A DNA stretch of 64,000 nt from Auriscalpium vulgare. Taxonomy: Eukaryota; Basidiomycota; Agaricomycetes; Russulales; Auriscalpiaceae. Of the stretch, positions 10,194-21,415 are shown in pieces; position 1 is the stretch's first letter; every line of letters starts with the position of its first letter. The notes below the pieces were generated by a model, which was not told where the DNA came from, made no database searches, and saw only the letters and a program-made list of their open reading frames with translations. The stretch lies in the NCBI GenBank assembly GCA_019915015.1, contig JAHBBC010000013.1, positions 868,001 through 932,000 of the forward strand. Reading direction: 5' to 3'. Both the position numbers and the translations under genes were made by a program.

Positions 10194-11942
10194 CGCAAGG
10201 AGGAGGACGCGGGACAGACGAAGGACACGACGGCGAGGCGAGACGGCAGAGGATCGCGGCGCCGCGAGGGGCGTTTGAAGGGAACTAAGCTGGCGAGTGC
10301 AGCAGGTGGGGACTATAAGGGAACCATGATGGCCGAGGGGCTCGCCTGGCAGCCACGGTCCCGTGTTCGGGAGGCGATCGTAGCCTAATCGAATATATTA
10401 TTTGACGTTGCGTCCAGAAGCCGTTAAATCACTTCTATGGATCTCGATTACGGACGGCGCTTCGAAAATTGAGGCTTTGCCCGACGCTTCAAGCCCGCAG
10501 TAACGGGGACCGTGGCCGAAAGTCTGGACCTTGATAGCCAATGGCGTCCGAGCCTCCTGCTCCTCCTCCATTGGATAGGGCAACTGGTCCACCCCCGTAG
10601 TTTGCACGGCCGTCCTGCGAACCAGCCCCTGGTCGAGACCCGCAAGGGGGTTGGAATTGCGGCTTCCTCCGCCCTGCACGTCAGCATGCGTCTGCCGCGC
10701 CCCACCCTGAACACCAGCTTCGTAACTTCGTTTGAAATTCGCATGTAACCGGTCTGCGAAAGGAGACGCCGAACGAAAAGGCATATCGATCGCACGGCGA
10801 CCTGTACAGACATAGCCATGGAATCCCCCAACCTGGAGAGCTGGTGTCCGCGGCTGCGCAACTCCAGAGGCGCTGTCAGGCGTGGCGAGCCACCAGAAAC
10901 ACGAGAAGCTTCAGCAGAAAAGCCGCCGGGTAACGACATGTTTCAGAAGGCTGAGGGTCTTCGTTCGAGCCAAATGTCGTCCAAGAGATGCATGGTGAAG
11001 CATGCAGAGTTGGATCCGGGCAAATGAATTTCCTGTTAATTTTCTATCTTGCATATCCAGATCAGGGACCGCTTGCGGTCACACTGTCACCATTTGGTCA
11101 CACTGGCTCTCGAGGTGCGATTGGACCGGGCGCCGGAACAGCGCCCAGGCTGCATCGCGAGCAATCGCACTGGCAGATCTCTCTAAAATGTCTCACCCGC
11201 CGCACAGGAGCACTGGCGCCATGACTGTTCCTTGTTGTTTGCAAAAAATAGTGCGCCCAGGTTGCCTCCGAACTGACTTGTCGGAGTATCCGTAATGAAC
11301 GGAGCCCATCGCTCTCCGGGTGTGCTCATGGATAAGCACGTATGTTGCCCAACTGGAATGTCTGTGATCGACCGGGCGCGCGCAGGCGCGCGCTTGGTAT
11401 ATCCTTGAGTCTCAAGGTCGCGCTGTTCGGAGACATGACGTCCCGCCCAGAAGAAATAAATCTCAAGCGCACTAGCGGTAGCGACACGCTTTTTTTACGC
11501 GGCGCACGGACCACAGGCTAGCGTCCACGTGCCAGCCAAGCCATCTGCGTTCCAATGCTTCCAATCTTCTACGGGCAGCCGAAATGAAGTTGCCGCGAAG
11601 TCATCGTGTTACACCGTCCTCGAATATGGACTTACGTCGAGAGTGAGCAGAGCAGACAACGGAAAGCTATCCCTCGAGCTGCCGCCAAGACTCAGAAATT
11701 CGATCCTCGATCGGCATTCAATGAACGCCCTTGCGCGCTCAGGGCATGAACGGCGAAAATATAATCTGAACCCGTTTACCAGTAGACGTTGACAGATGCC
11801 CCTGGCCAGACTCAATCGCGGCGAGTAGGAGAAACTGCGCGGAATATTCAGCCCATGAAGCTATGCAATCGATACAATAGGACGGTACAAGGAAGCAAAC
11901 ACGAAGAGCGGGTATCACAGACGATCGGCGGGTATGACTTTA
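10194..11942. other. Intergenic stretch upstream of the Zn2Cys6 gene
   Basis: About 1.75 kb holding the promoter of the minus-strand zinc-cluster gene (adjacent to 10194) and the downstream side of the roadblock gene. Open frames here are short, overlap each other and lack motifs. I support no gene. Confidence 0.5.
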
Positions 11943-12512
11943 TCATGTAGTCGGGTCGTGCAAGACAGCGAGAAGGTACCGTCGATCTGCCTGCGGTGAG
12001 TAGGGTTGAAACACGAGAGCATGAAACTCACCAGGTGATATCATTATTTCATGGCGTTTCGTGCGGATGCGCATGAATCGGATGTCGTCCTAGAGCAAAT
12101 ATCAATACAAACGCCGCACAGTAGCAGCCTTGTCACGCACCCCGTCTAAGACCTCGCCGCTGACATCCTCCAGGGCGCCCTGGACGCCCTCGACCATCTT
12201 GCTGATGGCTGTGGCATATTTACGGCCCTGCTCGCCCTCGAAAACGACGCCGGAGTGTCGTATGATACTAACAGGAAGCCCCCGCGAGATTAAGAGGTAT
12301 CCGAGTACCGATCTGTGTCCGGAGAGCAGTGCGAGCGTCTGCTCTAGCTCTGGCGGCGTCGGGACTGTCGATGTTGACGTGGAGGTCGCCACGGCCTGCT
12401 GAAGGGAGAAGGAAGTACTTGTCGGCGGTTGAACTGCTGCCTGAGCCTCATTCAGCAATGATCCGACGGTGTAGACGGCGAGGGGCGTACCATGGTTGGG
12501 CGTCGAAAGCAA
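11943..12512 (-). CDS. Dynein light chain, Roadblock/LC7 family
   Basis: Three exons (12512-12141, 12089-12032, 11986-11943) with introns of 51 and 45 nt give 157 residues. After a low-complexity Thr/Ser-rich N-terminus (about 55 residues), the Roadblock/LC7 fold is clear: 'LEQTLALLS...VLGYLLIS-RGLPVSII', the helix 'YATAISKMVEGVQ', then 'DDIRFMRIRTKRHEIMISP' and the last strand 'RRYLLAVLHDPTT'. These align segment by segment with animal DYNLRB, including its usual C-terminal 'Q/H-x-P' end. The protein should bridge dynein intermediate chains in the cytoplasmic dynein motor that moves nuclei and endosomes along hyphal microtubules. The extra N-terminal extension is longer than in animal forms (about 96 residues). 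The gene is head to head with ATG14, 116 bp apart. Confidence 0.82.
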
Positions 12513-12628
12513 CCCTTTGCAGGCCGTTTGGCAATTGACGCGCTTGCTGCACGTGACGTTGCGTGGCCGGCCGCCATCAACCCGCCAGGCTCGGCCTGCA
12601 CTTGACCGCCCTCCACATCCACTATGCC
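12513..12628. promoter_or_regulatory. 116-bp bidirectional promoter with CACGTGAC box
   Basis: This is the whole space between the start codons of the roadblock gene (minus) and ATG14 (plus). It contains CACGTGACGTT at about 12550-12560, an E-box core of the kind bound by bHLH factors such as Cbf1/USF types in fungi. The same 11-mer occurs at about 18639-18649 upstream of the EH-like gene. Shared regulation of the two divergent genes is inferred from spacing. Confidence 0.5.
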
Positions 12629-14143
12629 ATGGAATGCCCCAATTGTGAACTAAAACAAAGGCATTTCTACTGTGAAAACTGCCTCAGAGCACAGTGCGTC
12701 GGTTCTTGGCCTGGGAGGGGCACCGGCATTGACATGGCGCCCAGCCTACGCGACTTCCGCTTACAGATCCAGCATGTCGCTGCTGACCGCGATGAGCAAG
12801 TCCACCGCGCGTCGGCGGCCATAGACACCGTCCGCGACGCGCGTGTACGGCGCGCAGACCTGGCCTACGGACAGGAGCGACTGGATGAGGTCCAGAGCGG
12901 ACTGGCGAGGCTGCGGAAGGAGAACGAGAAGAGTGCGTTCCTAGCCCTCTGTCACACGACCGCTGGCTCACCAAATTCCGCTCATACAGCTCGCCAGAGA
13001 CTGCGTAGCCTTCGCGAGGCCCTTGCAACGCGCCGCCGCACCCTCTCCCAGGCGCGCCTGCTCCAAGTGCCCGCGCCAGACTCGTCGATCGGCCGAGAAG
13101 CGCAGCAGCTCAGCGCGCGTGCCGAAACCATCGCTCGGGCGCGAAACGGCCTCGTATCCGAGCTCGTTGAGGTCTTCAATGTAGTCGAGGTAGGGGGACG
13201 CCCGCCTATCGGCGGTAAGGCCGGCACCAAGGGCGAATGGACCATTGGTGACTTGGTGCTCCCTGTCCCTGGTGATATTCGGCGTAAGTTTCCACCGGTC
13301 CTCTTTTGCGTAAAATCCTCTCACGACGCGATTTTTGCGACAGGATACCCCCCTGATCATATCAATGCAGTGATCACACATGCCGTGCATTTTCTCGGTC
13401 TCCTCACATTCTACCTCGGCATCAAGCTTCCATTCGAAATTACTTGGAGCGGTGGCAAACTGGGGCTTGGACAGCCGTGGATTCGCTCCATCAAGGGCAC
13501 AGAGTCCGGGAGCTGGGCAAAGTACGTTCCATCCGTCGCCGGCGAGATGTCCTCCGCTAACGCATGGTGCACTGCATAGGTGGACGTCGAAACACTGCCT
13601 TCACGTGTCGGCATCGTCGACAACTCCTGCGCCGGACACGCCGGCCTCGCCTTCCCATGCCATCTCCACTTCCGATTCTTTCATAGAATTTCCGGCGCCA
13701 CAGTCATCTTCTTTCACCACAGCGTACGCCATGCTCCTGTATGATGTATGTTATCTGGCGCACACGCAAGCTGTGGAAGTGCCCCTCGCCCAGGCGGGAG
13801 AAGTCCTCAGCAATTTGTGGGCTGTCTGCTGTTCATCCGAACTCGGCCGGTTCGTGTCTCCTTGTCTTTCCAAATCGCACATGTGTAGCTAACGCTCCAT
13901 TCCCCGACGTCTCCGGCTTTTGTGGCGACGCCTCCCCCTTACAGCCGTTCCCACCAGACATACCCGCTCCTTCCCCCACCGACGCCGGCAGGCTTCCCGC
14001 TCGATTTCGCGCAACTTCTACAGGCCACAGCGGCGACGCCGCGGACATCTCGCCCTAAGACAAAGCGCATCGCCCGACCATCAGAGAAGATACCCGAGGA
14101 GGACGAATGGGACCTCGTCGACGACGCAGAGCCTGACGTGTAG
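12629..14143 (+). CDS. ATG14: Autophagy protein Atg14 (PI3-kinase complex I subunit)
   Basis: Five exons (12629-12693, 12745-13283, 13344-13521, 13580-13849, 13945-14143) give 416 residues. The N-terminus has paired cysteines 'CPNC...CENC', the Atg14/Barkor hallmark. A long helical, coiled-coil-rich part follows (about 25-150: 'RLQIQHVAADRDEQ', 'LARLRKENEKS'). Then comes the conserved UVRAG/Atg14 core: 'WTIGDLVLPVPGDIRRYPP', 'INAVITHAVHFLGLLTFYLG', 'FTTAYAMLLYDVCYLA', 'LSNLWAVCCS'. The acidic C-terminus reads 'EEDEWDLVDDAEPDV'. Atg14 directs Vps34-Vps15-Atg6 to the autophagosome formation site. The ATG at 12629 is preferred over an in-frame ATG 66 nt upstream because the cysteine motif begins right after it and the upstream one lies in the short promoter. 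Vps38/UVRAG is the alternative, but the cysteine pairs favour Atg14. Confidence 0.85.
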
Positions 14144-17100
14144 GGTCGGCTTCTCCTACATACCTGTCATTCATACCAAAGTTCCTTCGCCCCTTGCCCA
14201 GACTACCCCTAGAATCGACCCTTCTGCGGCCGTGACCGTCACGTTCCCATTAGTCCTTTGGTCCGCGCACTCTTGCATTGTTTCGCTGCTTTCTTGGTCA
14301 CACGTCTAACCTACTGTTGTAGCATACCTGCCCTGTATTCTATTGCCATTGACACTTGTTAATCGTAAATATGATTGCTGTGTCGAGCGCACGGTCGCTA
14401 CGACAAATGATATGCATGCCCGCGCCGTGCATCCGCTGCGTACATACATACATTCCATAGCTTTGGCGTGCTCGGACGCCAACCGCAAATTTGCGAAATT
14501 CATGAGGGGATCGACGTCACTCAGCCTCGCACAGTAGGTAAATTACTCGTCTGGGATTCTAACTTACTCGAGGTCTTAGGTCCCGACGACGCGGCCCCTG
14601 CATACATGAATATACGTAACGCCCCGACCACCGTGCTCGAAAGCGGGAAGAGGGATGCCCAAGTATGCCTGCTGCGGCCGGACAGGCAGACTTGCGGCGT
14701 CTCGTTATCGTCTGGAAAACAGGCTGGCGGTGAAGGAAGTTTCCGAATTGGATGTCGGCACCGTCGCTCTGTGATGAAGCGACGGATGATGGCGCGCGCC
14801 TCGAACTCCTAGCGCCTGGATCAGGGCAGGGCAACCGCGCCAGAATGCTTGACCGGTAATGGCGCGTCACTGCAAAAAAGGAAGAGTCGGGGCGGGATGC
14901 GTGATGCGAGAGTAGGCCGTACTGTAAATTGCGGCACCTTGACTGTTGGTCGTCAAGTCATAAGATCCTACGTGCGCCCCAGGATCTTGACCTTACTAAC
15001 CCTCTTCCACATGCGTGGCACTGACGGCGCACGAAGCGCACGGTCAATCATCGCCGCAGCTTCAAATTCTTGAAGGAAGACGGCGGCTATAAACTCTCGG
15101 TGTGCATAGTCGTCGTATCTGGCATGAAGGCAGCACGAGCTGGGGATTCTGCCACCAGTGGACACACATCCAAGAAAGCATTCCTGACGTAGTCGAAGTC
15201 AGATTGCGAGGCCATCGGTGGCGGACAGGGAGCGGTATTTCCCGTGATCCGTCGCACAACTGGATTGTAGGTGTCGTCGGGGCCGCCACGCCTGAGTAAG
15301 ATGAAGAGCCGTGATCTCGCCGCTGAAAGACAGCCTGCAAAGTCGTCGGCGGCGGCGCCGAATTTTGTCGTTATCATGGTACTGCCTCCTTCCAAAGCGG
15401 CGGGTTGGTGTCCGCATAGAGAGCTGGGATGCGAGAAGCGGCGCGATCCTGACACATGCTTCGTGATCAGTATCGTACACCATCCCGAGTCGACGAACAA
15501 CGTGCCTTCTATGTCCAGATGACTGAGACGAGGCGTCGACCGGCAGGAATGTGCCCACCACATTCGAGGTTACGAACGCTTCGTTGACGGGCGCCGGGGT
15601 GCCCAGAAGAGAACCTGGCAGCCTTGTTCTACAGATGCACGTAGAAGCCCACCTGTCAGCTGATCGCGTATCCGCCCGCCCCGAGCGCTACGCTGTTCAA
15701 AAACCAAGGATTTTGCTCATGCCGAGGCAGCGGCAGCGGCAGGCGCGCGGGGACCTCAAAATACAAGGGCATAGCTGGCCGCTTGGCGAGGTAATGGAAG
15801 CCCGTTTGCCCAGCGCGATGGGGAGCGGAAAGGAACGTTCGGATAAATTTTCGTACGGGGTATGAAACGTATCTCAATTCTGCAACGATCATCAGCAGTA
15901 TTCGCCCGTTTTGCCTTGTTTATCAGTGTGTGAACGCACTAGCAGGGGGGGCTTGGTATGCGTGTTTCCTGGACGTCGTTCATCGGTCATTGAGAATGAC
16001 GACTTCATTCCAAAATAACGGGCCGCAGAATACTGATCAATGGTTGATTGCGCCTGTTTAGTGAAAGGCATCTACGCCACCGACGAGGGCGCTGTTTATC
16101 CATCGGAAGCAGAAGCATCACTTCTCCTGCTGCTGCGCCGTGAAACCATATGAACGCAGGTGCGTCGTGGCCTGAGGCGTCCACAGGCGTTCTTGGAGCA
16201 CGTCAGTCGTGCGTGAATGCGAGGCTAGATGCACACCAACTTACAAGGAGCTCGGCGGACCTGACAATATAACTTGCCGCCACCGCCCGCCGCCACAATC
16301 GACAATTCGCCAGAAGGCGGAGCGGCGGAGCGCGTTCCCCGCCCGATGTCAAAGTGGACTGTATCTCAACAGCATGAACCACCGTCGGAAGATACCGCGA
16401 CAGATTGTGTTGGGTCAACGGATGGGCAAAGCAAGCGTGCACGTCGGGCTGCCTGTCTGTGCCGTTGACAATGTCAGCATGGTATTACTGTGGTGACCCG
16501 CATTACAGGCGCACAAGGGCTCTCTGCACTGCGAGATACGCAAACTGGAGCGCTGAACCTTGAATACGCTTGGTCAGGCGGGTCCAGCTAAAGTATGCTA
16601 GTCGACCAAAAATGATGGGGTGCTGCACAGTGGCGTCAGTGAGAATGTACAGGGCGCCTTGCGGACGATAATGAGCGCTTACTTTGGCATGTCGTGTGGG
16701 ACTCGTGCACAATAGAGATATGAGAATAGCATCAAATCGGAGCACTTTCTTCTTTCCATGACGAAGGATGGTCTCAGGGAGAAAACACGCGGCTGCCAGA
16801 AGACCTGGAGCGGTATGAAATCAATTCTTCTCACCGTGTACTCCGCGAGGAGGGGCATGAGAAATTGAACTTTAAGATAAAGGGTTTCAGCTCAGATGAA
16901 AGAATGGAAGCAGAGAGCACACACCAGTTGGGGTTTGCTGAGCAGCGCAGTGTTCAATGAAGCCGAAATGAAACACGAGACCTCGAGGGGGGTGTTAATG
17001 GACGTGGGGTGCAGCGGGCACGCTGTGGAACATCGCACCACGTGTAGATGGGGTATATGATAGTCAAAATCATAGAGTATACGCTACAGAAATAAGTGAT

Positions 17101-17144
17101 ACATGGATAGAGATGTACAGAAACTAAGTAGCTGCACAACGTGG
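14144..17144. other. Gene-poor stretch with a weak minus-strand coding-like patch
   Basis: About 3 kb between ATG14 and MIS12. On the minus strand, 15563-14560 holds short open blocks (for example 'DFDYVRNAFLDVCPL', then 'AAVFLQEFEAAAMIDRALRA'). The last block has a weak echo further on (near 14810, 'EFEARAIIRRFI'). They do not join into one frame with convincing splice sites, so this may be a decayed gene or an unresolved one. I see nothing definite in 15600-17140. Confidence 0.3.
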
Positions 17145-18023
17145 CTACTCACCAGCGACTGCCGCCAACGCATCCTTTACGTCCTCCGTGCTGCCCAGCT
17201 CGTACGCATCCTCCACCTTCACATCCACCGACGCCCCGCTCGCCCCCTCTTGCGCCTCCAACCGCTTCGCGCGCGAGATCAGCTGGGCAATCGCCCAGCT
17301 CACGTACCCGGCTTTGCCTGTCTCCCATTGCCGCTTGCCAGGATCAGGCAGAGGCACATCTGCGCGCGAGAGGTCCATCTCTGGGAGCAAAGACACGGAC
17401 TTGTACACGGCGTCGACGTTGGCGGGGAGCGCGCTGAGGGTTTCCGACGGCGGGGATTGGAGGAACGAAAGACGCTCGAGCCTCTTCTCAGAGGTGTGCG
17501 CCTGGTGGGCAGATACACGTATCGCGCGGGTATAGAGCCGTTGAAGGCGGCGTTGCTGGGAGAAATGTGAGCCAAGAAATATCTGCAGAAATGGATTGCG
17601 CAGTAGAACGTACGTTGGATATCTTCCGCTGGAGCTCCACGATCTCTGCAAGCAGCTCGGCGTCCTTCTCCGGGGTTGCTCCAGGTCCAAACCCTCATGA
17701 TGCGGGGCAACGACCGCGAGGTCCGCAGAAACGGTGAAGATGTTCCGCCGAGACCACAGTTCGAAGCGGTCGAACGCGAGATCGGTGTGCCGCTCGAGAA
17801 GTGTTTGGAATGCGACGAGGCCTTTCTCGACCTCTGGCGTGCCGTCCCACTCCGCGTCCGCCTTTTTACGCTGTTCTCCCCAGCGCTCTAGAAAGCCATG
17901 CATGGCATCTACAGCTTGCCCCACCGTCTCATTCGCGATGTTGATGAGGTCATCGAGGAGGAAATGATGTGAGAAGGTGAGGATTTCGTGCAGAAGAGCG
18001 TCCGGGGCGGGAGGCTGCGGCAT
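17145..18023 (-). CDS. MIS12: Kinetochore protein Mis12/Mtw1
   Basis: The N-terminus 'LLHEILTFSHHFLLDDLINIANETV...AVDAMHGFLERW' is the Mis12 family signature, followed by 'RNIFTVSADLAVVAPHHEG'. Downstream come coiled-coil blocks ('AEIVELQRKIS', then 'SEKRLERLSFLQ') and a C-terminal helical region. Mis12 forms the MIND complex with Nnf1, Nsl1 and Dsn1, linking the inner centromere to Ndc80 and spindle microtubules. Exons are 18023-17614 and 17555-17145 around a clear 58-nt intron, but their sum is not a multiple of three. Either a further 47-nt intron (17646-17692, weak GTTTGG donor, CTTGCAG acceptor) is removed, giving 257 residues, or one base is missing in the C4 run at 17672-17675. The second option keeps the family-like 'GLDLEQPPEKDAELLAEI', giving 273 residues. 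As an essential gene it is unlikely to be dead. Confidence 0.85.
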   Translation of the reverse strand: MPQPPAPDALLHEILTFSHHFLLDDLINIANETVGQAVDAMHGFLERWGEQRKKADAEWDGTPEVEKGLVAFQTLLERHTDLAFDRFELWSRRNIFTVSADLAVVAPHHEGLDLEQPRRRTPSCLQRSWSSSGRYPTYVLLRNPFLQIFLGSHFSQQRRLQRLYTRAIRVSAHQAHTSEKRLERLSFLQSPPSETLSALPANVDAVYKSVSLLPEMDLSRADVPLPDPGKRQWETGKAGYVSWAIAQLISRAKRLEAQEGASGASVDVKVEDAYELGSTEDVKDALAAVAGE

Positions 18024-18884
18024 AGGCTAAGTGGATAAACGGTAGCCGTCAGCGACGTCGGTTTTGAATGGCTAGCGGAACGATTGAAGGAACATCGTTC
18101 GACGGTGTGCGGTAGTGTGCGGTTCGATGGTGTGCACGTGATCACTGAGTACAGGTTAAAGTACAGCACGCTGTCACCTGTGGCTCGAGCGACGAACTAA
18201 GTGATGTAAATCGTAACAGTAGAACACTGAACAGAACCTATGAAGAATCGTAGATTGACATGCTAGAGCATATGTTGCGCAATCAATGGGCAATCAAACA
18301 AAAAATCACTCAACCAGAAATACGTTGAAATACCCCAAAGGTTTATTTAAGGTACTGCATAATCAAACCCTAGACAAGCATAAGTACTAAGTAGTACTAG
18401 TTTTGTAAGTAACATTACATCTTACATATCTCTCTGATAAGTTTACTATAAGCATCACCGTTGGTATTTCCGATGAAAACATATATACCGGGCTGCACAA
18501 GCCAAGTTCTCTTATACTAGAACCTCAGCCCGCAGGGACATGAATCCTTCTTTCGATATTAATGCCTCGGGGATTTTGTCTTAGTACATGGAGGTGAATG
18601 GTCCGTGCGGCATGCGCCCGGCCGGCCGTGGCACCGGGCACGTGACGTTTTGGGTGCAATATCCTGAATTTTCCTCTAGAAGTTTGTTTTGTCCGGACGA
18701 CAGGCATATACCCCCGGCGTAGCTCTCTACAGATCGAACTCTGTAACCTATCCAGCTGCTGCTGCTCAGTGCACAGTCGCCGAGCATCGGACACAGAAAA
18801 ATCCTGTCACCGGCGCCGGCGAGAACGTGGAAACTCGGCTAAATCAGGCTGCGCTGCGCTTAACGTCACTCCTTTTCCACCCCC
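18024..18884. promoter_or_regulatory. Divergent intergenic region between MIS12 and the EH-like gene
   Basis: 861 bp without a supportable gene. The centre (18180-18500) is AT-rich compared with its surroundings. A CACGTGACGTT word at about 18639-18649 repeats the one in the ATG14/roadblock promoter and lies about 240 bp before the plus-strand start codon. Confidence 0.4.
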
Positions 18885-21056
18885 ATGCGCCCTTTAACTC
18901 TTCATGTATCCGCCCTCAACGACGATGAATACGACCTCTTTACTTCATCACTGACAGATCTTGTGGGACCGGACGAGCCTCTCACCCAAGATGCGCACTT
19001 TGAGAAGGTATCAGTGTCCGTCCGAGAGGCTCGTGCTTGGCTACGGGGCCGGTATGCGGACCTACAGGTGAACGTGGTGGATGAGGTGCGCTCATCGGAA
19101 TCGATGCTATTGTTATGTGCTGATGTGTGCTCGTCAGATTCTGCGTATGGTAGCGTCGGGGTCTGGCAAGGAGGCATCTCTGTCTGGCGGCCAGTTCTTC
19201 GCCGTTCTTCGCCTCGTTTTACATGTCCGGAGTGGGGCCGAGCTGGACAGAAACCTCGTGTTTTCTCAAGGTGAGTCTTTCTACTTCACGCGTCCTCCAA
19301 AGGCGCACAGACGTCGCTAGGAGTCTTGTAGCCCTCCTCCTGAGTTCGCAACTCGATGTCTCCCATCCTCCTCCTGAGTTCGCAACTCGATGCGCCCCTT
19401 TTCACGTCTCATGCGGATATGATCCATATCCTATCCAATCCACTTTTCTCGCCATCCCGCGGTTCCCATTCTGAAAAATGAAGCAAGGAAACTGATTGAC
19501 CGTCTAGTACACCCTCACGATGGAAAAAGCGACCCTCCATCGCCCACGAAGCCAACCCACGATCCACCACCGCGACACGTATCTACCATTCGCTCCCGCC
19601 AAGTCTCCTCGAGCACTGTGTTTGACGCACCCACTTCCGACTCCAACCCTTCGCCCATCTTTCCGTCGACAATTCCCCACAGCCGCCCGTGCACCCAGAT
19701 CTCCGCACAGGCACCGTCTCCTCCCCTACCATCATCCCAATCAAACCCCAGCACCACGCCTCCAATCCATTTGTTGCTCGTGCAAAGACATTACGTGCCG
19801 CCCCGGTGTCCAGGCCCGAGCCCTCACCTCCGCCTCCGGACCGCCGCGTTCCGCCCCTCCCTCCACGGAAACCTCCTCCGCTCCTTCCGCCGCGCACAAC
19901 ATCCCTGTTAATTGTACCAACAAACTCCCTGTCCGCCCCTGCTCACGTCAAGCCCCCTGCACCGCCGCCGCCGGCGAAGGTGCCGCACTTGACGACCGCA
20001 TTGATGAAGCAGTCCCTGCAGGCGAGCAAGGCGGCACAGGACGCCAAGCGCCTGGAAGCGGAGCGTGAACAGGCCCGCGTAATGCAGGTGCTCAAGAGCA
20101 GTGCGGCGAATGGGCACCAGGTGCGGAGCTCGAGCCCTCGGGGCCTAGGCAGCGGCAGCCGCTCCAGCGCCACCTCGCCATCCTCCGACGACCGCATTGC
20201 CCTCATTCCGCCCACTCCGAGCTTGCCGCCGCGGCGCTATGGCAGCCCGCCACCATCCTCTGCGCTCTCCACCCGGTCATTCGAGCAGGTCGCAAGCGCA
20301 GCGATGCCTCGCGGCGAGCAGGCGTCTATCACGGGCCGTCGGCTGAACGCGAGCCCGTCGCGCATGGGCGGCACACGGTCCCCATCGTACTCGCCCTCGC
20401 GGACGACGACTGATTTACCCCCGCCGCCGCCCGTCCATCCCGACCGCAAGACGCCGACAACCGCGTCACACGAGCGGTCACCGTCGCAGATTTCGCCTCG
20501 CGTGGGCCGCTCCAAGTCGATGCACTACTCGACCCCGCCGCCCGTCCCGCCGCCGCTGAACCGCCGCCGCCCAGAGAGTGTGCAGCTGCCGTCCCCGTCT
20601 GCCTCCGCGTCCTCGCCTGGCTCGCTCTTCACCGGCGGCCACTCCAAGCAGCCGTCCACCTCGCTCGCGCCGACGTTTCCGAAGGTCTCGCGCCACTTGT
20701 CACTGTCCGCACGCGAGACTTCGCCGCGCACGTGGGACCGTGATCGCGATGAAGTGTCGCCCGAGCGCTCGCCGATGACGCACTTCCAGAAGACGCTGAG
20801 CGGGCTTGGCCCGCGGCTCGACGCGGCGCGGTTCAAGGCGGAGGCGGGGCTGAACAGGCGGGGATATGGTCGTTGGCGGGAGGACGCGCAGCAGCAGCGC
20901 CTCGTGTCGACGGGCGAGCTGCCGAGCGCGTCGAGCAGCGAGGAGGGCCTAGGGATGGACGAGTCGCTGACGGACGGCGAGGATGGCGCGAAGAAGGGTG
21001 ATGTCGAGCGGGATGAAATGAAATGGCCTGCTGGCGATGGGTGGAAGCCGTTGTGA
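18885..21056 (+). CDS. Proline-rich protein with EH-like N-terminal region
   Basis: Exons 18885-19085, 19138-19270, 19508-19578 (or to 19602) and 19683-21056 give about 592 residues. The first 110 residues look like a divergent EH/EF-hand-type fold: 'ALNDDEYDLFTSSL', 'ARAWLRGRY', 'VDEILRMVA', 'LSGGQFFAVLRLVLH', 'ELDRNLVF'. Compare the EH pattern 'L...eFfvALrLva'. No classic calcium-binding DxDxDG loop is visible. The rest is strongly Pro/Ser-rich, with several polyproline runs that could bind SH3 or WW domains, one charged helix ('QASKAAQDAKRLEAERE') and an acidic Ser-rich tail. EH proteins act in endocytosis and actin patches; a scaffold role here is inference. The 237-nt second intron is long for this locus and contains a tandem repeat. 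The last intron is needed to bypass a stop, and its donor (19579 or 19603) is uncertain. Confidence 0.65.
19333..19392 (+). repeat. Two-copy 26-bp direct repeat inside an intron
   Basis: The word starting CCTCCTCCTGAGTTCGCAAC occupies 19333-19358 and again 19367-19392, perfect over 26 bp with a period of 34. It lies inside the second intron of the EH-like gene and accounts for part of that intron's length. Confidence 0.8.
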
Positions 21057-21415
21057 TCTTGGATATGCTGGCGTGGAGGTGTGGAGGATGCAGTTGTAGG
21101 ATATTTTGTTTCATAGTTTTTGTTTTTGTTTCACGACGTTCTATCCTCACATAGTGGAATCACGGCGCTATGCTTTGATTGACCTTAGCTAGGTGCTGCG
21201 TGATGGTCAGCCGATCTTGACTCGCTTGCGAAGGCTGAAGCCGTCTACTAGCGTCTACTCCAGTGCCTCTGGGAGACTGACATGATGCGAATGTAGAGAG
21301 GACACACATGTAGGCACGGTGTCGGCCTAACATTCAAAGAGAACGCATACTCCTACATACAGCACATTCGCCAGGTAATTCTGGTAAATACATTGACAGT
21401 CCTTCATGATCTAGT
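21057..21415. other. Convergent 3' intergenic spacer
   Basis: 359 bp between the stop codons of two convergent genes. T-rich just after 21056 (TTTTTGTTTTTGTTTC), plausibly the 3' UTR and polyadenylation region. No gene seen. Confidence 0.5.

Noticed and set aside
9582..10388. 268-codon plus-strand open frame
   Set aside because: Antisense shadow of the Zn2Cys6 gene, which has the exact six-cysteine spacing on the minus strand.
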